Shown here: positions 51,046 through 63,444 of the stretch, one piece after another
Numbering within the stretch: the first letter of the stretch is position 1
How the letters are laid out: every line of letters starts with the position of its first letter
Source: Aureivirga sp. CE67
GTDB lineage: Bacteria; Bacteroidota; Bacteroidia; Flavobacteriales; Flavobacteriaceae
DNA length: 64,000 nucleotides
Direction: 5' to 3'
NCBI RefSeq assembly: GCF_015767245.1
Contig: NZ_JADOTV010000004.1
Span: forward strand, 1 to 64,000
Made by a program: the position numbers and the translations under genes
The notes under the pieces: model-generated
What the model saw: only the letters and a program-made list of their open reading frames with translations
Told to the model about the DNA's origin: nothing
The model's database searches: none

Positions 51046-53523
51046 TTATTTTTCTTCTTTTTTAGGTAAATCTAGAATTACAGGATTTTTTACTGTTTCT
51101 TTTGTTACAGCTAAATCGATTACTTCTTTCATTTCTTTCACATAGTGGAAAGTTAAGCCTTTTAAATATTCAGCTTTAATTTCCTGGATATCTTTTCTGT
51201 TTGCATCCGAAAGAATAATTTCTTTAATATTTGCTCTCTTCGCTGCAAGAATTTTCTCCTTAATTCCACCAACAGGAAGTACTTTTCCTCTTAAAGTAAT
51301 TTCTCCTGTCATTGCAACATGAGCTTTTACTTTTTTCTGTGTAAATACAGAAACTAAAGAAGTTAACATTGTAATTCCGGCACTTGGTCCATCTTTTGGA
51401 GTTGCACCTTCAGGAACGTGAATATGCACTTTATAATTATCAAAAACTCTGTGATCAATTCCGAAATCTGCTGCATTTGCTTTGATATATTCCATCGCAA
51501 TTGTTGCAGATTCTTTCATTACTTTACCTAAGTTTCCAGTAATTGTTAATCCACCTTTTCCTTTAGAAAGAATAGATTCGATGAATAAAATATCTCCTCC
51601 AACGCTTGTCCATGCTAAACCTGTAACAACTCCAGCAACATCATTATTCTCGTATTTATCTCTATCTAAATGAGAAACTCCAAGAACATCTGAAACATCT
51701 TGATTTGTTACTTTGATATTGTATTCGTCTTCCATTGCGATTGATTTCGCTGCATGACGAACCATTTTTGCTATTTGCTTTTCTAAAGTACGAACTCCAG
51801 ATTCTCTAGTATATCCAGAAACAATTTTTTCTAATTGTGGTTTTGCGATTTTTAATTGATCTGCGTTTAAACCGTGTTCTTTTAATTGTTTCGGTAATAA
51901 ATGCTTTTTCGCAATTTCTACCTTTTCTTCAACAGTATATCCAGTTACATTAATTATCTCCATTCTATCACGAAGTGGAGCAGGAATTGCACCTAGATTA
52001 TTTGCTGTTGCAATGAAAAGAACTTTTGATAAATCATAACCAACTTCTAAGAAATTATCATAGAAAGTTGTGTTTTGCTCAGGATCTAAAACTTCCAACA
52101 TTGCAGAAGAAGGATCTCCTTGGTTTGCTGAAGCCAATTTATCAATCTCATCTAAAACAAAAACAGGATTTGAAGTTCCTCCTTTTTTGATTCCTTGGAT
52201 AATTCTTCCTGGCATCGCTCCAATATATGTTTTTCTGTGTCCACGGATTTCTGCTTCGTCACGTAAACCACCTAAAGACATACGAACATATTTTCTACCA
52301 ACTGCTTCTGCAATAGATTTTCCAAGAGAAGTTTTTCCAACTCCAGGAGGTCCATATAAACAAATAATTGGCGATTTCATATCTCCTTTTAGTTTTAATA
52401 CAGCTAAATACTCGATGATTCTTTCTTTAACTTTATCTAAACCAAAATGATCTCTATCTAAAATCTTTTGTGCTTTCTTTAAATCAAATTTATCTTGAGA
52501 ATATTCTCCCCAAGGTAATTCTAACATTAAATCTAAATAATTTCTTTGCACAGAATATTCAGCCATTTGAGGATTCATTCTTTGAAGTCTTCCAATTTCT
52601 TTTTCAAAAATTTTCTTTACTTCATCAGACCATTTTTTTCCTTTGGCCTTCATTTTCATTTCCTCAATCTCTTCTTCAAAAGATACTCCACCTAATTCTT
52701 CTTGAATTGTCTTCAATTGTTGGTGTAAGTAATATTCTCTTTGTTGCTGATCCATATCCGTACGAGTTTTCGATTGGATATCATTTCGCAACTCAAGCCT
52801 TTGAAGCTCTAAGTCCATTCTACTTAAAGTTTGAAGAGCTCTATCTTTTAAGTTGTCAATCTTTAATAAATTTTGTTTTTCTTCAACATTTAAATTCATG
52901 TTTGAAGAAACAAAATTGATTAAGAAAGAATTACTTTCAATATTTTTTATTGCAAAACTAGCTTCAGAAGGTAAATTCGGGTTTTCACGAATAATCTTTA
53001 AAGCTAATTCACGGATCGATTCGATAATTGCATCAAATTCTTTATCCTCTGTTTCTGGACGATGCTCTGGAACTGGAACTGCTGTAGCTTTCATAAAAGG
53101 TTCTTCTTGGATGATTTCCTTTACTTCAAACCTCTTTTTTCCTTGAATAATTACAGTCGTATTTCCGTCAGGCATTTTAAGAACTCTTAAAATTCGAGCA
53201 ACTGTACCTACTGTATGAATATCTTCTAATGTTGGATTTTCAACATTCTCATTTTTCTGTGCTACAACACCAATTACCTTATTACCTTTATTCGCTTCTT
53301 TGATTAAAGCAATCGACTTATCTCTTCCTGCTGTAATAGGAATTACAACACCAGGGAAAAGAACAGTGTTTCTTAATGGTAAAATCGGTAAAACTTCAGG
53401 AAGTTCCTCATTATTAATCCTTTCTTCGTCCTCTGGAGTCATTAATGGAATTAATTCAGCATCTTCATCAAATATATTTTCTAATGACATTTTGTCAAGT
53501 CTTATAAATTTAGAATCACTCAT
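51046..53523 (-). CDS. lon: ATP-dependent protease Lon
   Basis: 825 residues, full length for LonA. N-terminal substrate domain (about 45-330) begins [23 protein letters not shown]+ domain with Walker [14 protein letters not shown], Walker [11 protein letters not shown] and the sensor region [11 protein letters not shown]; protease domain with catalytic Ser in [10 protein letters not shown] and Lys in [14 protein letters not shown]. It degrades misfolded and regulatory proteins in the cytoplasm. Single gene; no CIRCE or sigma-32-type site was found in the 369 bp upstream. Confidence 0.97.
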   Translation of the reverse strand: MSDSKFIRLDKMSLENIFDEDAELIPLMTPEDEERINNEELPEVLPILPLRNTVLFPGVVIPITAGRDKSIALIKEANKGNKVIGVVAQKNENVENPTLEDIHTVGTVARILRVLKMPDGNTTVIIQGKKRFEVKEIIQEEPFMKATAVPVPEHRPETEDKEFDAIIESIRELALKIIRENPNLPSEASFAIKNIESNSFLINFVSSNMNLNVEEKQNLLKIDNLKDRALQTLSRMDLELQRLELRNDIQSKTRTDMDQQQREYYLHQQLKTIQEELGGVSFEEEIEEMKMKAKGKKWSDEVKKIFEKEIGRLQRMNPQMAEYSVQRNYLDLMLELPWGEYSQDKFDLKKAQKILDRDHFGLDKVKERIIEYLAVLKLKGDMKSPIICLYGPPGVGKTSLGKSIAEAVGRKYVRMSLGGLRDEAEIRGHRKTYIGAMPGRIIQGIKKGGTSNPVFVLDEIDKLASANQGDPSSAMLEVLDPEQNTTFYDNFLEVGYDLSKVLFIATANNLGAIPAPLRDRMEIINVTGYTVEEKVEIAKKHLLPKQLKEHGLNADQLKIAKPQLEKIVSGYTRESGVRTLEKQIAKMVRHAAKSIAMEDEYNIKVTNQDVSDVLGVSHLDRDKYENNDVAGVVTGLAWTSVGGDILFIESILSKGKGGLTITGNLGKVMKESATIAMEYIKANAADFGIDHRVFDNYKVHIHVPEGATPKDGPSAGITMLTSLVSVFTQKKVKAHVAMTGEITLRGKVLPVGGIKEKILAAKRANIKEIILSDANRKDIQEIKAEYLKGLTFHYVKEMKEVIDLAVTKETVKNPVILDLPKKEEK

Positions 53524-53877
53524 AGTGTATTTTTAGTCATTTTGTCATGTAAACATTTTAACTTTCTTGCTTAAATACAAGAAAATCAGATTAAAAAAAC
53601 ACTGATTTTTAAATATTTACATATATTCTACAAGAATTATAGTAGTATTAAGTCAATTGTTATGCCATTGTATTTTGGCGTTTTAGACTATTATCCCGTA
53701 AAGTTATTCATTTAGAAATAAAATAAATTTGATTTTCTATTATTTTATGAAAACATTATATCGTAAAAATATGATTTACAGTAGATAAGATTAAAATATT
53801 TAATTTTTCATAATTAATTTTCAATTCATTTAAAAAGAGGAAGTTGTAAAGATGATTTTTGTTTAAAAAGTATATTG
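53524..53877. other. Divergent spacer lon/queE
   Basis: AT-rich, promoters for both genes. A small hairpin TTTCTTG/CAAGAAA lies at about 53562-53584. A 17-codon frame near 53660 is too short to support. Nothing else seen. Confidence 0.45.
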
Positions 53878-53885
53878 TATCTTTG
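53878..53885 (+). promoter_or_regulatory. -7 box TATCTTTG, leaderless start for queE
   Basis: Exact TAnnTTTG, ending 7 bp before the ATG at 53893, with TTTTG 16 bp upstream. A start at the usual distance would fall within 0-3 nt of the ATG, giving a leaderless mRNA. It also rules out the alternative ATG at 53875. Confidence 0.55.
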
Positions 53886-53892
53886 CAAAATT

Positions 53893-54522
53893 ATGGATAC
53901 GAAGACGAAAGAGTTAATCGAAATAGGTAAAATGTTACCTATGATGGAAGAATTTTATACAATTCAGGGAGAAGGTTTTTATACAGGAACCGCAGCATAT
54001 TTTGTAAGAATTGGAGGTTGTGATGTAGGATGTCATTGGTGTGATGTAAAAGAAAGTTGGAATGCAGAACTTCATCCGCCTACGCTTGTAGATTCTATTG
54101 TAAAAAACTGCGAAAACAATTCAGATACTGTTGTAATTACAGGAGGAGAACCATTAATGTGGGATTTAACTTATTTCACTGAAAGTTTACAAGAAAGAAA
54201 GATTCGTACACATATTGAAACTTCAGGAGCTTATCCTTTAACAGGTGTTTGGGATTGGATTTGTCTTTCTCCAAAGAAAACAAAATTACCTTTAGATGAA
54301 GTTGCAGAAAAAGCACATGAATTAAAAGTAATTATCTATAATAATAGTGATTTCAAATTCGCTGAAGAACAAGCAAAAAGAGTTTCAAAAGATTGTAGAT
54401 TATATTTGCAAGCAGAGTGGAGTAATCGAGAAAAAATGACTCCAAAAATTATAGATTATGTAATGAAGAATCCGAAATGGAAAATTTCCTTACAAACTCA
54501 TAAATATTTAAACATTCCTTAA
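53893..54522 (+). CDS. queE: 7-carboxy-7-deazaguanine synthase (QueE)
   Basis: 209 residues from the ATG at 53893. The short radical SAM domain has C43, C47 and C50 in IGGCDVGCHWCDVKESW, with FYTIQGEGFYTG ahead of it (binds substrate) and VVITGGEPLMW and HIETSGAYPL behind. The reaction makes 7-carboxy-7-deazaguanine for queuosine or other deazapurines. No queC, queD or queF lies next to it. The ATG at 53875 would place the promoter inside the gene. Confidence 0.93.
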   Translation: MDTKTKELIEIGKMLPMMEEFYTIQGEGFYTGTAAYFVRIGGCDVGCHWCDVKESWNAELHPPTLVDSIVKNCENNSDTVVITGGEPLMWDLTYFTESLQERKIRTHIETSGAYPLTGVWDWICLSPKKTKLPLDEVAEKAHELKVIIYNNSDFKFAEEQAKRVSKDCRLYLQAEWSNREKMTPKIIDYVMKNPKWKISLQTHKYLNIP

Positions 54523-54583
54523 CCTTTTTACATTTTTTTTATATATTGCAGCATCATTAATACAAAATTAATAATTTACTCTT

Positions 54584-54991
54584 ATGAAAAAAATATTACT
54601 TTTATTTGTATTTGCATGTTTCACGATGTTGCAAGCAAATGCTCAAAAATCAAGCTCTTTTGATCAAGATATTCAAAGCTTGTTAGAATTAAATAAAGGA
54701 ACTGATTTTTACAAAAATGGAATCGAGTCTTTAAAGAAAGTTGCAAAAGATAAAGCAGATTTTGCTTCAGTACAAAAAGATTTAATGAGTCATAAAAACG
54801 AAATCATGTCTACAATGAAGAAATATGTAAAATCTACATTTTCTCATCAAGATGTGAAGGATATGATTAAAAACATTAAATCTGGAGAAAAATTATCTCA
54901 GAATTCAACAGATTTTTCTAGAAGATGGAGAGCAATTAAAGGAAACTTTGATAGAGCTGTTAAGAAAGCTTACCAACAATATATCCAATAA
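54584..54991 (+). CDS. Small secreted helical protein
   Basis: 135 residues. Signal peptide about 1-20 (ends ANAQ). The rest is helical and charged: SFDQDIQSLLELNKGTDFYK, VQKDLMSHKNEIMSTMKKYV and FSRRWRAIKGNFDRAVKKAY. The pattern resembles DUF2059-like proteins, but short and without certainty. Between queE and a strong terminator at 55007-55047; only 61 bp from queE, so perhaps co-transcribed. Confidence 0.65.
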   Translation: MKKILLLFVFACFTMLQANAQKSSSFDQDIQSLLELNKGTDFYKNGIESLKKVAKDKADFASVQKDLMSHKNEIMSTMKKYVKSTFSHQDVKDMIKNIKSGEKLSQNSTDFSRRWRAIKGNFDRAVKKAYQQYIQ

Positions 54992-55006
54992 GAAAAACTT
55001 ATTTTT

Positions 55007-55047
55007 AAAAAGGGCTTAATTGAAATTTTCAATTAAGCCCTTTTTTT
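55007..55047 (+). terminator. Strong terminator
   Basis: AAAAGGGCTTAATTGAA / TTCAATTAAGCCCTTTT, 17-bp-class stem and eight T. Confidence 0.92.
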
Positions 55048-55189
55048 TATTCTATTTTTTTTGTACTTTAAATAAAGTATTAACAATCATATAAGTATAA
55101 AAAAAGATTTTTTTTGAATAGTTTGTAATTTTTGAAAATGATTACGTCTATCCTAAAAATTAAAATTTATTACTATTAATTGATAAAAT

Positions 55190-55573
55190 ATGAATAAGTA
55201 CATATCATTATTATTTAGAATTGTTGTTGCAGTTATTTTAGTTCAAACTTTAAGATTCAAATTTGCTGCGCATCCAGATAGTATCTACATTTTTGAAAAA
55301 GTAGGTCTTGGAGCTCCAGGGAGAATTGGAACAGGTATTGCAGAACTTATAGCAGCAATTTTAATTTTGATTCCAAGAACAGTTTGGTTAGGTTCTTTGA
55401 TGACAGTAGGAATTATCGGAGGAGCAATTTTATTTCATCTAACAATTTTAGGAATCGAAATCAATGGGGATGGAGGAACTGTATTTTATCTTGCTTTAGT
55501 AAGTTTTATTTTAAGCCTTATTCTTCTATGGAATGAAAGGAAAAAGATACCAATCATTGGTAAGAAATTTTAA
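55190..55573 (+). CDS. DoxX-family membrane protein
   Basis: 127 residues with four membrane helices (about 7-22, 48-62, 67-86 and 97-113). FKFAAHPDSIYIFEKVGLG then GTGIAELIAAILILIP is the DoxX pattern (G-x-x-E-L in helix 2). Function in this group unknown; some relatives take part in quinone or redox processes. Single gene between the terminator at 55007 and the small gene at 55661. Confidence 0.85.
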   Translation: MNKYISLLFRIVVAVILVQTLRFKFAAHPDSIYIFEKVGLGAPGRIGTGIAELIAAILILIPRTVWLGSLMTVGIIGGAILFHLTILGIEINGDGGTVFYLALVSFILSLILLWNERKKIPIIGKKF

Positions 55574-55660
55574 CATATCTATAAGAATAAAATAATTTTT
55601 TATTGCTCATATTTGGTTGTTTTAATTTATTTATTAACTAATTAACAAATTTTTAAACTT

Positions 55661-55882
55661 ATGGGAAGACCAGCTACTAAACCAGGGAAACTTAGAGACG
55701 GATTTTATATTGAAGTAAGAAACAGAGGTGAGAAAACAGGAATTAAGTTAAGAAGAGAAACCAAAAAAGCCATGATGGCGGCAATTGAGCAATATGGTAG
55801 AATTAAAGAAATCGTAATCCTGGGGGAGTCTAAAAATGGTAAGTGGATTGATAATCAGAATAAAGTTTATAGTATATCCTAA
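55661..55882 (+). CDS. Conserved 73-aa basic protein
   Basis: 73 residues, cytoplasmic, basic: MGRPATKPGKLRDGFYIEVR, then NRGEKTGIKLRRETKKAMMA and a helix-rich end with IEQYGRIKEIVILGESKNGK. The start G-R-P-A-x-K-P is like DNA-binding AT-hook-type motifs (G-R-P). Short, and the family was not recognised. It runs into the LigA terminator region downstream. Confidence 0.65.
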   Translation: MGRPATKPGKLRDGFYIEVRNRGEKTGIKLRRETKKAMMAAIEQYGRIKEIVILGESKNGKWIDNQNKVYSIS

Positions 55883-55936
55883 TTTACTTAATTATGACTC
55901 CAAAGAAAAACCCAAATTTTACTGAAAAGTATATTA

Positions 55937-55976
55937 AAAGCGTCTAAAATTACACTCAAAGTATTTTAGACGCTTT
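55937..55976 (-). terminator. Terminator of ligA
   Basis: AAAGCGTCTAAAAT / ATTTTAGACGCTTT, 14-bp stem with a 12-nt loop. The T-run on the minus side is short. Confidence 0.75.
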
Positions 55977-55982
55977 CTTATT

Positions 55983-58270
<2,288 letters not shown>

Positions 58271-58470
58271 TTTAATGTGAGGGAAAATTTGTTGATAAAA
58301 AAATCCTTCAATTCTATGTTTAACCAATTAAAACATAAAAAAGAAGGATTAGACAAGTGTTGAAATTATATGAATAAAACAAGAAATCAGAAAGGAAAAA
58401 TTTGAGAACTAAAGTGAACTTCAATCAAAGGGATTCGATTGAAGTTCGAACGCTATGCAAGTAAATTGTA

Positions 58471-58630
58471 GAGTCTGTTTAAATTTATATCAAAACAATT
58501 TATATGCTTCTTAAAAGCTCTTTTTTGTATTTTTTCTCCTCCATAGCGATGCTATGTACTCCAAAAAATACTTCAAAATAGCATTTTAATAAACTATAAA
58601 ATAAATTCCGATACAATTTTAAACAGACTC
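58471..58630 (+). mobile_element. MITE-like element M2, 160 bp (subfamily 1)
   Basis: Ends GAGTCTGTTTAAATTTATATCA and GATACAATTTTAAACAGACTC. Same length as M1, and the central CATAGCGATGCTATG is identical. No target duplication is clear (GTA before, ATT after), so it may have changed since insertion. Confidence 0.72.
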
Positions 58631-58677
58631 ATTATGAAAAAAATTTAATCTCTTGTTTCTTCAAAAATTCAAAACTC

Positions 58678-59493
58678 TTATTGTAAAACATGTGTAATAT
58701 TTCTTGTTTCTGTTACCCTAAAATATCCTAAAGGTCTATTTTCTGGATTTGTTTGATTGTAACAATTTCCGTTTACACCAGCTGGATTTCCTGCAAAAGG
58801 ATTTCCATTATCAGCTTGTTCTAAAAGTAAATTCATGAAATCGTAATATTGTTTTGAAATGTTTAAAAGCTTAACTTCTAACACATCTCCAATTTCAGAA
58901 TCTTCAAACGAAACGCTTACATCTAATTGATTTCCTTTTGAAAAATCATTATCAAAAACACTAATATCTTTTAATGGCTTAGCACTTGTTTTTGATTCCA
59001 AATAATAGAAATAATCTTTATCTCCTGGGTCTGTAAAATATATTTTTAAACCAAGTTCATCTTGTAAAAAACCTGCATCATCTACTTGTTCTACTTTATC
59101 AATAGGAACTGTTGGAGCTAAAGTTTCTTCAGCGATATAATCCTCGTCTTTATAAGTAATGTGTAGCGTGTATTTTTCATTATATTTTGGTAGGAAATTC
59201 GTACAGATATAATTTCCTGTCCCAGGCTCTTCAATGAATTCAAAAGTATTTCCGCTTTCATCATTAACAGTTACAATCGCTCCATCTGCATTTGGTACAC
59301 TTTCGTCATAATAAGGCGCTGTTGTTGTCAATTTAATTGTCTGAATTTCTCCGCTAGTACCAGCTTCCCAATCTAGAGCAGCATCAATTACTAAAACTGG
59401 AGGACTTACTGGTAAATCAAGTTCTACAACTTCTTCACAAGCTAAAAATGTTACAGAAATAATAGATAAAAATATATAAATCAGTTTTTTCAT
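58678..59493 (-). CDS. DUF4249 lipoprotein, partner of TonB receptor
   Basis: 271 residues. Lipobox TFLAC (Cys at about 19), then EEVVELDLPVSPPVLVIDAA (the DUF4249 opening). Beta-rich middle (GAIVTVNDESGNTFEFIEEP; TLHITYKDEDYIAEETLAP). The pair TonB-dependent receptor plus DUF4249 lipoprotein is frequent in Bacteroidota; the lipoprotein is thought to lie on the outer membrane and help the receptor bind its ligand. It starts 3 bp after the receptor stop, so one operon. Ligand unknown. Confidence 0.88.
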   Translation of the reverse strand: MKKLIYIFLSIISVTFLACEEVVELDLPVSPPVLVIDAALDWEAGTSGEIQTIKLTTTAPYYDESVPNADGAIVTVNDESGNTFEFIEEPGTGNYICTNFLPKYNEKYTLHITYKDEDYIAEETLAPTVPIDKVEQVDDAGFLQDELGLKIYFTDPGDKDYFYYLESKTSAKPLKDISVFDNDFSKGNQLDVSVSFEDSEIGDVLEVKLLNISKQYYDFMNLLLEQADNGNPFAGNPAGVNGNCYNQTNPENRPLGYFRVTETRNITHVLQ

Positions 59494-59496
59494 TTT

Positions 59497-61881
59497 TTAA
59501 AATTTAAAATTATAAGTAACAGATGGTACAATTCCGAAAATAGATAGCTTTACAGATTCATTTCTTAATGTTTCGTCATTTTGTTGGAATGAAATTGAAT
59601 TTGCATTTTGTCTTCCATATAAATTATAGATACTAAATACCCATTCTGTTTGCCATTTTCTACCCTTGTTTTTTCTTGGTTTTAAAGTAGCTGAAACATC
59701 TAAATGGTGATAACTTGGTAATCTATTACTATTTCTATCCGCATAATTTGGAACTGTAATTCCTTGATATTCATATTGTGCATCAGGATAGGTTACTGGT
59801 CTTCCTGTTTGGAAAGCAAAACTTCCGCTAAAGCTCCATTTATCGTTGTATTGATAAGAAGCTGTCATACTAAAATCGTGTGTTTTATCGTATGGAGCAT
59901 CGTACCATTCTCCATTATTAATTCCTGGCTCATTTGCATTTCTTCCAGGGATTCTCTGTTCCGCTTTAGATAAAGTATAAGCTAAAAGTCCTGTCCATTT
60001 TCCAACATTTTTTTGAGCTAAAATTTCTAAACCATAAGCTCTTCCTTCACCAAAAAGGATTTGAGTTTCAATTTGATTTTGCGCAATTAAATCTGCTCCG
60101 TCTATGTAATCAATTCTATTTTTTAAATCTTTATAAAAAGCACCAACTTCTAGAGAATAAGCACCATCTTTAAAATTTTGCTGATATTCTACACTATATT
60201 GATCTACTTTTTGAGGATCGATAAAAGTACCACTCGGAGCCCAAACATCTAATGGAGTAGGGGAGCTTGCATTTGAAATCAAATGAACATATTGGTACAT
60301 TCTATTATATCCAGCTTTGATAGATCTGTCTTCTGCAAAATTATAAGAGATTGCTGCTCTAGGTTCTGGATTTGAAAAAGACTTAATCACACCAGAATAT
60401 TTGATCAATTGATCTTCTTGCCCTGGTTTGTAGATTCCTTGTATAGGATCGTAAACAACAGGCATGTTATTTACATAAGTGTATTGCTCTTGACTTCCGA
60501 TTCTTTGGAAAAAGCTATAACGTAATCCATATTCTACTTTTACTTTTGGTAATAATTGTTGTTCAATAGAAAGATAAGCAGCTTGTTCGTAAGCATATTT
60601 TTCGTCAAGTTTTCTACTATTAATAGAAGATTCAGCATTTAATGGTTCTATTTCTCCAGGATTAAACCAATAATAACCACCATTTGCTCCAAATCTTAAT
60701 TTGAAATTTTCGCTAGCATTGTATAAGAAATCATATTTTGCATGTGTATTATTTGTAGAAGATTTCCATTTAAACTCCGCAATATCAATTTCTAAATTAT
60801 ATGCATAAGAAGTATAATGAACAGAAAAATCAGCACTTAATTTATCATTCCAATTTTGTTTCCAGTTTAAATTCCCTAATTGATTTCCGTATGTATTATT
60901 AAAACTTCCACTTAAATCAATAACATCTCTACCAAAATATCCTGAAAGAGAAAGGTGATGTTTGTCGTTGATTTTATAATTTAATTTTGTGTTTAAATCA
61001 TAGAAATAAGCAATGTTGTCTTGGTTAGCAAGCTTTAAAAATAAATGTGCATAACTTGCTCTTCCTCCAACCATGAAGTTTAACCTCTTTTGTTTGTCAA
61101 CAGGACCAAAAAGAGTTAGTTTACTAGAAATTGTTCCGATACTTCCTGTTCCATGAATTTTATCAGAAGTTCCATTTTTTTGATAAACATCTAAAACTGA
61201 AGAAACTTTTCCTCCAAATTTCGACGGTATTCCGCCTTTATATAGTTTAATACTATTAACCACATCTGCATTAAATACAGAGAAAAACCCAAATAAATGT
61301 GAATCACTATATACAGGTGTTCCGTCTAATAAAATTAAATTTTGATCTGCAGCACCTCCACGAACATTGAATCCTGAACTTCCTTCACCATTATTACTTA
61401 CACCTGGTAAAAATTGAATCGATTTGATAATATCTGGTTCTCCACCAACAGAAGGAATTTTTTTAATTGTAGAAGCTTTAATACTATAAACACCAAGAGC
61501 TGGCTTTTTTACATCTGTTGTAGTTACTCCTTTACTAACAATTTCAACTTCATCAAGACTTTCCACTTCAGGAGTTAATTTGAAGTCTAAATAAGTATTT
61601 GAAGAGAAATTAATAGTTTTTGAAACAGTTTGATATCCTAAATATTGAATTTCTAATTTATGATTCCCAGTTGGAATATTAATTTTGAAATTTCCGTCAT
61701 CATCTGTGGTAGTTCCCAATTTTAACTCTGGAAAACTAACACTTACAGCAAATAATTTTTCATTTGTTTTTTCATCACTTACATTTCCAGAAAAGGTGAT
61801 TTTCTTTTGAGAAAAAACACTAAAACTTACTAACACAAAAAAGATAGGAATTATTACTTTTTGAATTTTCTTCTTATTCAT
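59497..61881 (-). CDS. TonB-dependent outer-membrane receptor
   Basis: 794 residues. Signal peptide about 1-25. A carboxypeptidase-regulatory-like domain (about 30-115: ITFSGNVSDEKTNEKLFAVS) precedes the plug (about 125-225: GVYSIKASTIKKIPSVGGEP and NVRGGAADQNLILLDGTPVY) and a barrel to the end (PSVTYNFKF, aromatic last residue). It is the FhuA/FecA-like type with the N-terminal domain used in Bacteroidota, and not a SusC, which has a longer barrel. Operon with the DUF4249 gene. No cobalamin riboswitch is upstream, so the cobT neighbour does not by itself make it a B12 receptor. Confidence 0.93.
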   Translation of the reverse strand: MNKKKIQKVIIPIFFVLVSFSVFSQKKITFSGNVSDEKTNEKLFAVSVSFPELKLGTTTDDDGNFKINIPTGNHKLEIQYLGYQTVSKTINFSSNTYLDFKLTPEVESLDEVEIVSKGVTTTDVKKPALGVYSIKASTIKKIPSVGGEPDIIKSIQFLPGVSNNGEGSSGFNVRGGAADQNLILLDGTPVYSDSHLFGFFSVFNADVVNSIKLYKGGIPSKFGGKVSSVLDVYQKNGTSDKIHGTGSIGTISSKLTLFGPVDKQKRLNFMVGGRASYAHLFLKLANQDNIAYFYDLNTKLNYKINDKHHLSLSGYFGRDVIDLSGSFNNTYGNQLGNLNWKQNWNDKLSADFSVHYTSYAYNLEIDIAEFKWKSSTNNTHAKYDFLYNASENFKLRFGANGGYYWFNPGEIEPLNAESSINSRKLDEKYAYEQAAYLSIEQQLLPKVKVEYGLRYSFFQRIGSQEQYTYVNNMPVVYDPIQGIYKPGQEDQLIKYSGVIKSFSNPEPRAAISYNFAEDRSIKAGYNRMYQYVHLISNASSPTPLDVWAPSGTFIDPQKVDQYSVEYQQNFKDGAYSLEVGAFYKDLKNRIDYIDGADLIAQNQIETQILFGEGRAYGLEILAQKNVGKWTGLLAYTLSKAEQRIPGRNANEPGINNGEWYDAPYDKTHDFSMTASYQYNDKWSFSGSFAFQTGRPVTYPDAQYEYQGITVPNYADRNSNRLPSYHHLDVSATLKPRKNKGRKWQTEWVFSIYNLYGRQNANSISFQQNDETLRNESVKLSIFGIVPSVTYNFKF

Positions 61882-62075
61882 CAGTTTTTAAATAATTTTT
61901 AATTTTTGATAATTTCATTTTTTAAAGGTTTCATTCTATTAACGATTCTCATTAAGTTTTGTAAATCATATAGTGGGTTTAATTTATACTTACTTATTTC
62001 CTCTGTTTAATATTAAGATGCATGAATTGAATTTTACCCCTACTCATTTTTCAAAAAAAAATAAAAATTTAAAAA

Positions 62076-62096
62076 AAGAGGTCGATAGGACCTCTT
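62076..62096 (-). terminator. Terminator of cobT
   Basis: AAGAGGTC / GACCTCTT, loop GATAG, T-run on the minus strand. Confidence 0.85.
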
Positions 62097-62135
62097 AATT
62101 CATTTATATTCTTGTGTTTAAATTTTATAATATTT

Positions 62136-63173
62136 TTAATTTTTTTCTGAAACACCCGCAGATTCGAAACTTGCCATTCTATTAAAAAAAGCAATACTTG
62201 TTCTTATAATCGGTACAGAAAGTGCTGCTCCAGTTCCTTCTCCAAGTCTTAATCCTAAGTTTAATAATGGTTTTTGGTTTAAAAAAGCCAACATTTTTTC
62301 ATGTCCTTTTTCTTCAGAATTATGAGTAAAAATACAGTAGTCTAAAATATTTGAATCTATTTTTGCAGCAATTAATAAGGCTGAAGTACAAATAAAGCCG
62401 TCTATCAAAATGGTCATTTTTTGTTTTGCAGCTTCTAACATTGCGCCACACATCATTGTAATTTCAAAACCGCCAACAGTTTGTAAAATTTGAAGAGGAT
62501 TTTCAATTTCCCCATGAAATGAAATTACTTCTTTCAGCGCATTTGTTTTCTTCAAAATTCCTTCAGAAGGTAACCCAGTTCCAGCTCCAACACATTTCTC
62601 GATGGAAGTTTTGGTTACATAATGCATAATTAAAGAAGCCGCAGAAGTATTTCCAATTCCCATTTCTCCAAAACCAATTGTGTTTGTTCCTTCTTTTTTT
62701 TGTTTTAAAACTAATTCGCTACCCAAAGAAATTGCTTTCTGACATTCTTCATTTGTCATCGCAACTCCTTTTTGATAATTTTTAGTTCCAAAGGCAATTT
62801 TAGCATTGATTAGTTCAGAGTGATTTTCAAAATCATGATTTACACCAGCATCCACAATTTTTAAATCCACATTATTTTCTTCACAAAAAACATTAATAGC
62901 AGCTCCTTTATTCAAGAAATTATAAACCATTTGCGTAGTAACTTCTTGTGGAAAAGGATTTACAATATTTTCTTTCGCAATACCATGATCTCCAGCAAAA
63001 ACCAAAATAGCTGGTTTTTCTATTTTTGGCTCTAAAGTCTGTTGGATTTTAGCAATCTTAAAAGCTATATCTTCCAGTTTTCCTAGAGCTCCAAGAGGTT
63101 TTGTTTTTGTATCTATTTTATGTTGAATATCTTTATCTAAATCCGTGTTTAGTTTTTCAATACCAAAATTCAT
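62136..63173 (-). CDS. cobT: Nicotinate-nucleotide:dimethylbenzimidazole phosphoribosyltransferase
   Basis: 345 residues, usual length. TKPLGALGKLEDIAFKIAKI, VFAGDHGIAKENIV, the VDAGVNHDF part and GFGEMGIGNTSAASLI are strong CobT blocks; the catalytic base is E312 in RLGEGTGAALSVP. It links the lower base to the nucleotide loop of cobalamin. No other cob gene is in the window, so it would serve salvage or a pathway encoded elsewhere. The B12-binding radical SAM protein 16 kb away would need its product. Single gene with MITE M4 upstream. Confidence 0.95.
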   Translation of the reverse strand: MNFGIEKLNTDLDKDIQHKIDTKTKPLGALGKLEDIAFKIAKIQQTLEPKIEKPAILVFAGDHGIAKENIVNPFPQEVTTQMVYNFLNKGAAINVFCEENNVDLKIVDAGVNHDFENHSELINAKIAFGTKNYQKGVAMTNEECQKAISLGSELVLKQKKEGTNTIGFGEMGIGNTSAASLIMHYVTKTSIEKCVGAGTGLPSEGILKKTNALKEVISFHGEIENPLQILQTVGGFEITMMCGAMLEAAKQKMTILIDGFICTSALLIAAKIDSNILDYCIFTHNSEEKGHEKMLAFLNQKPLLNLGLRLGEGTGAALSVPIIRTSIAFFNRMASFESAGVSEKN

Positions 63174-63255
63174 GTTCTATAAATTATAATTTTTCGAGAA
63201 CGAATATATTGTTTTAGCTAGTAAAAAAAGATTAAATTTTTACTTTTAACGAATT

Positions 63256-63419
63256 GAACTCATTTAAACTTTTTAACTCAAAATTCGTTTCAAGCATGTT
63301 CATTACTGGCTTGTGAAAAATTTTAACCATAGCTAAGGCTATGCTGAAATTTTTTCTCTTCACCATCAATAAACATCAGATAAAACTCTTAGTTTTGGCA
63401 AAAAAGTTTAAACGAGTTC
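63256..63419 (+). mobile_element. MITE-like element M4, 164 bp (subfamily 2)
   Basis: Ends GAACTCATTTAAACTTTTT and AAAAAAGTTTAAACGAGTTC. Flanked by ATT on both sides (63253-63255 and 63420-63422). Central CATAGC-TAAG-GCTATG. Same length as M3 and nearly the same sequence; inserted upstream of cobT. Confidence 0.8.
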
Positions 63420-63444
63420 ATTGAAAATTCTACTTTTCTTTTTA

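Noticed and set aside
53660-53713. 17-codon frame upstream of queE
   Set aside because: No promoter or conservation signal; the region is ordinary AT-rich spacer.
53875-53892. Upstream ATG for queE
   Set aside because: The -7 box TATCTTTG would lie inside the coding region; the next ATG fits the promoter.
55892-55945. 17-codon frame MTPKKNPNFTEKYIKSV behind the 73-aa gene
   Set aside because: Too short, and its stop overlaps the ligA terminator stem; no support for translation.
61882-62135. Possible cobalamin riboswitch between cobT and the TonB receptor gene
   Set aside because: No B12-box-like GCCACTG sequence or suitable helices on the minus strand; only the cobT terminator is seen.
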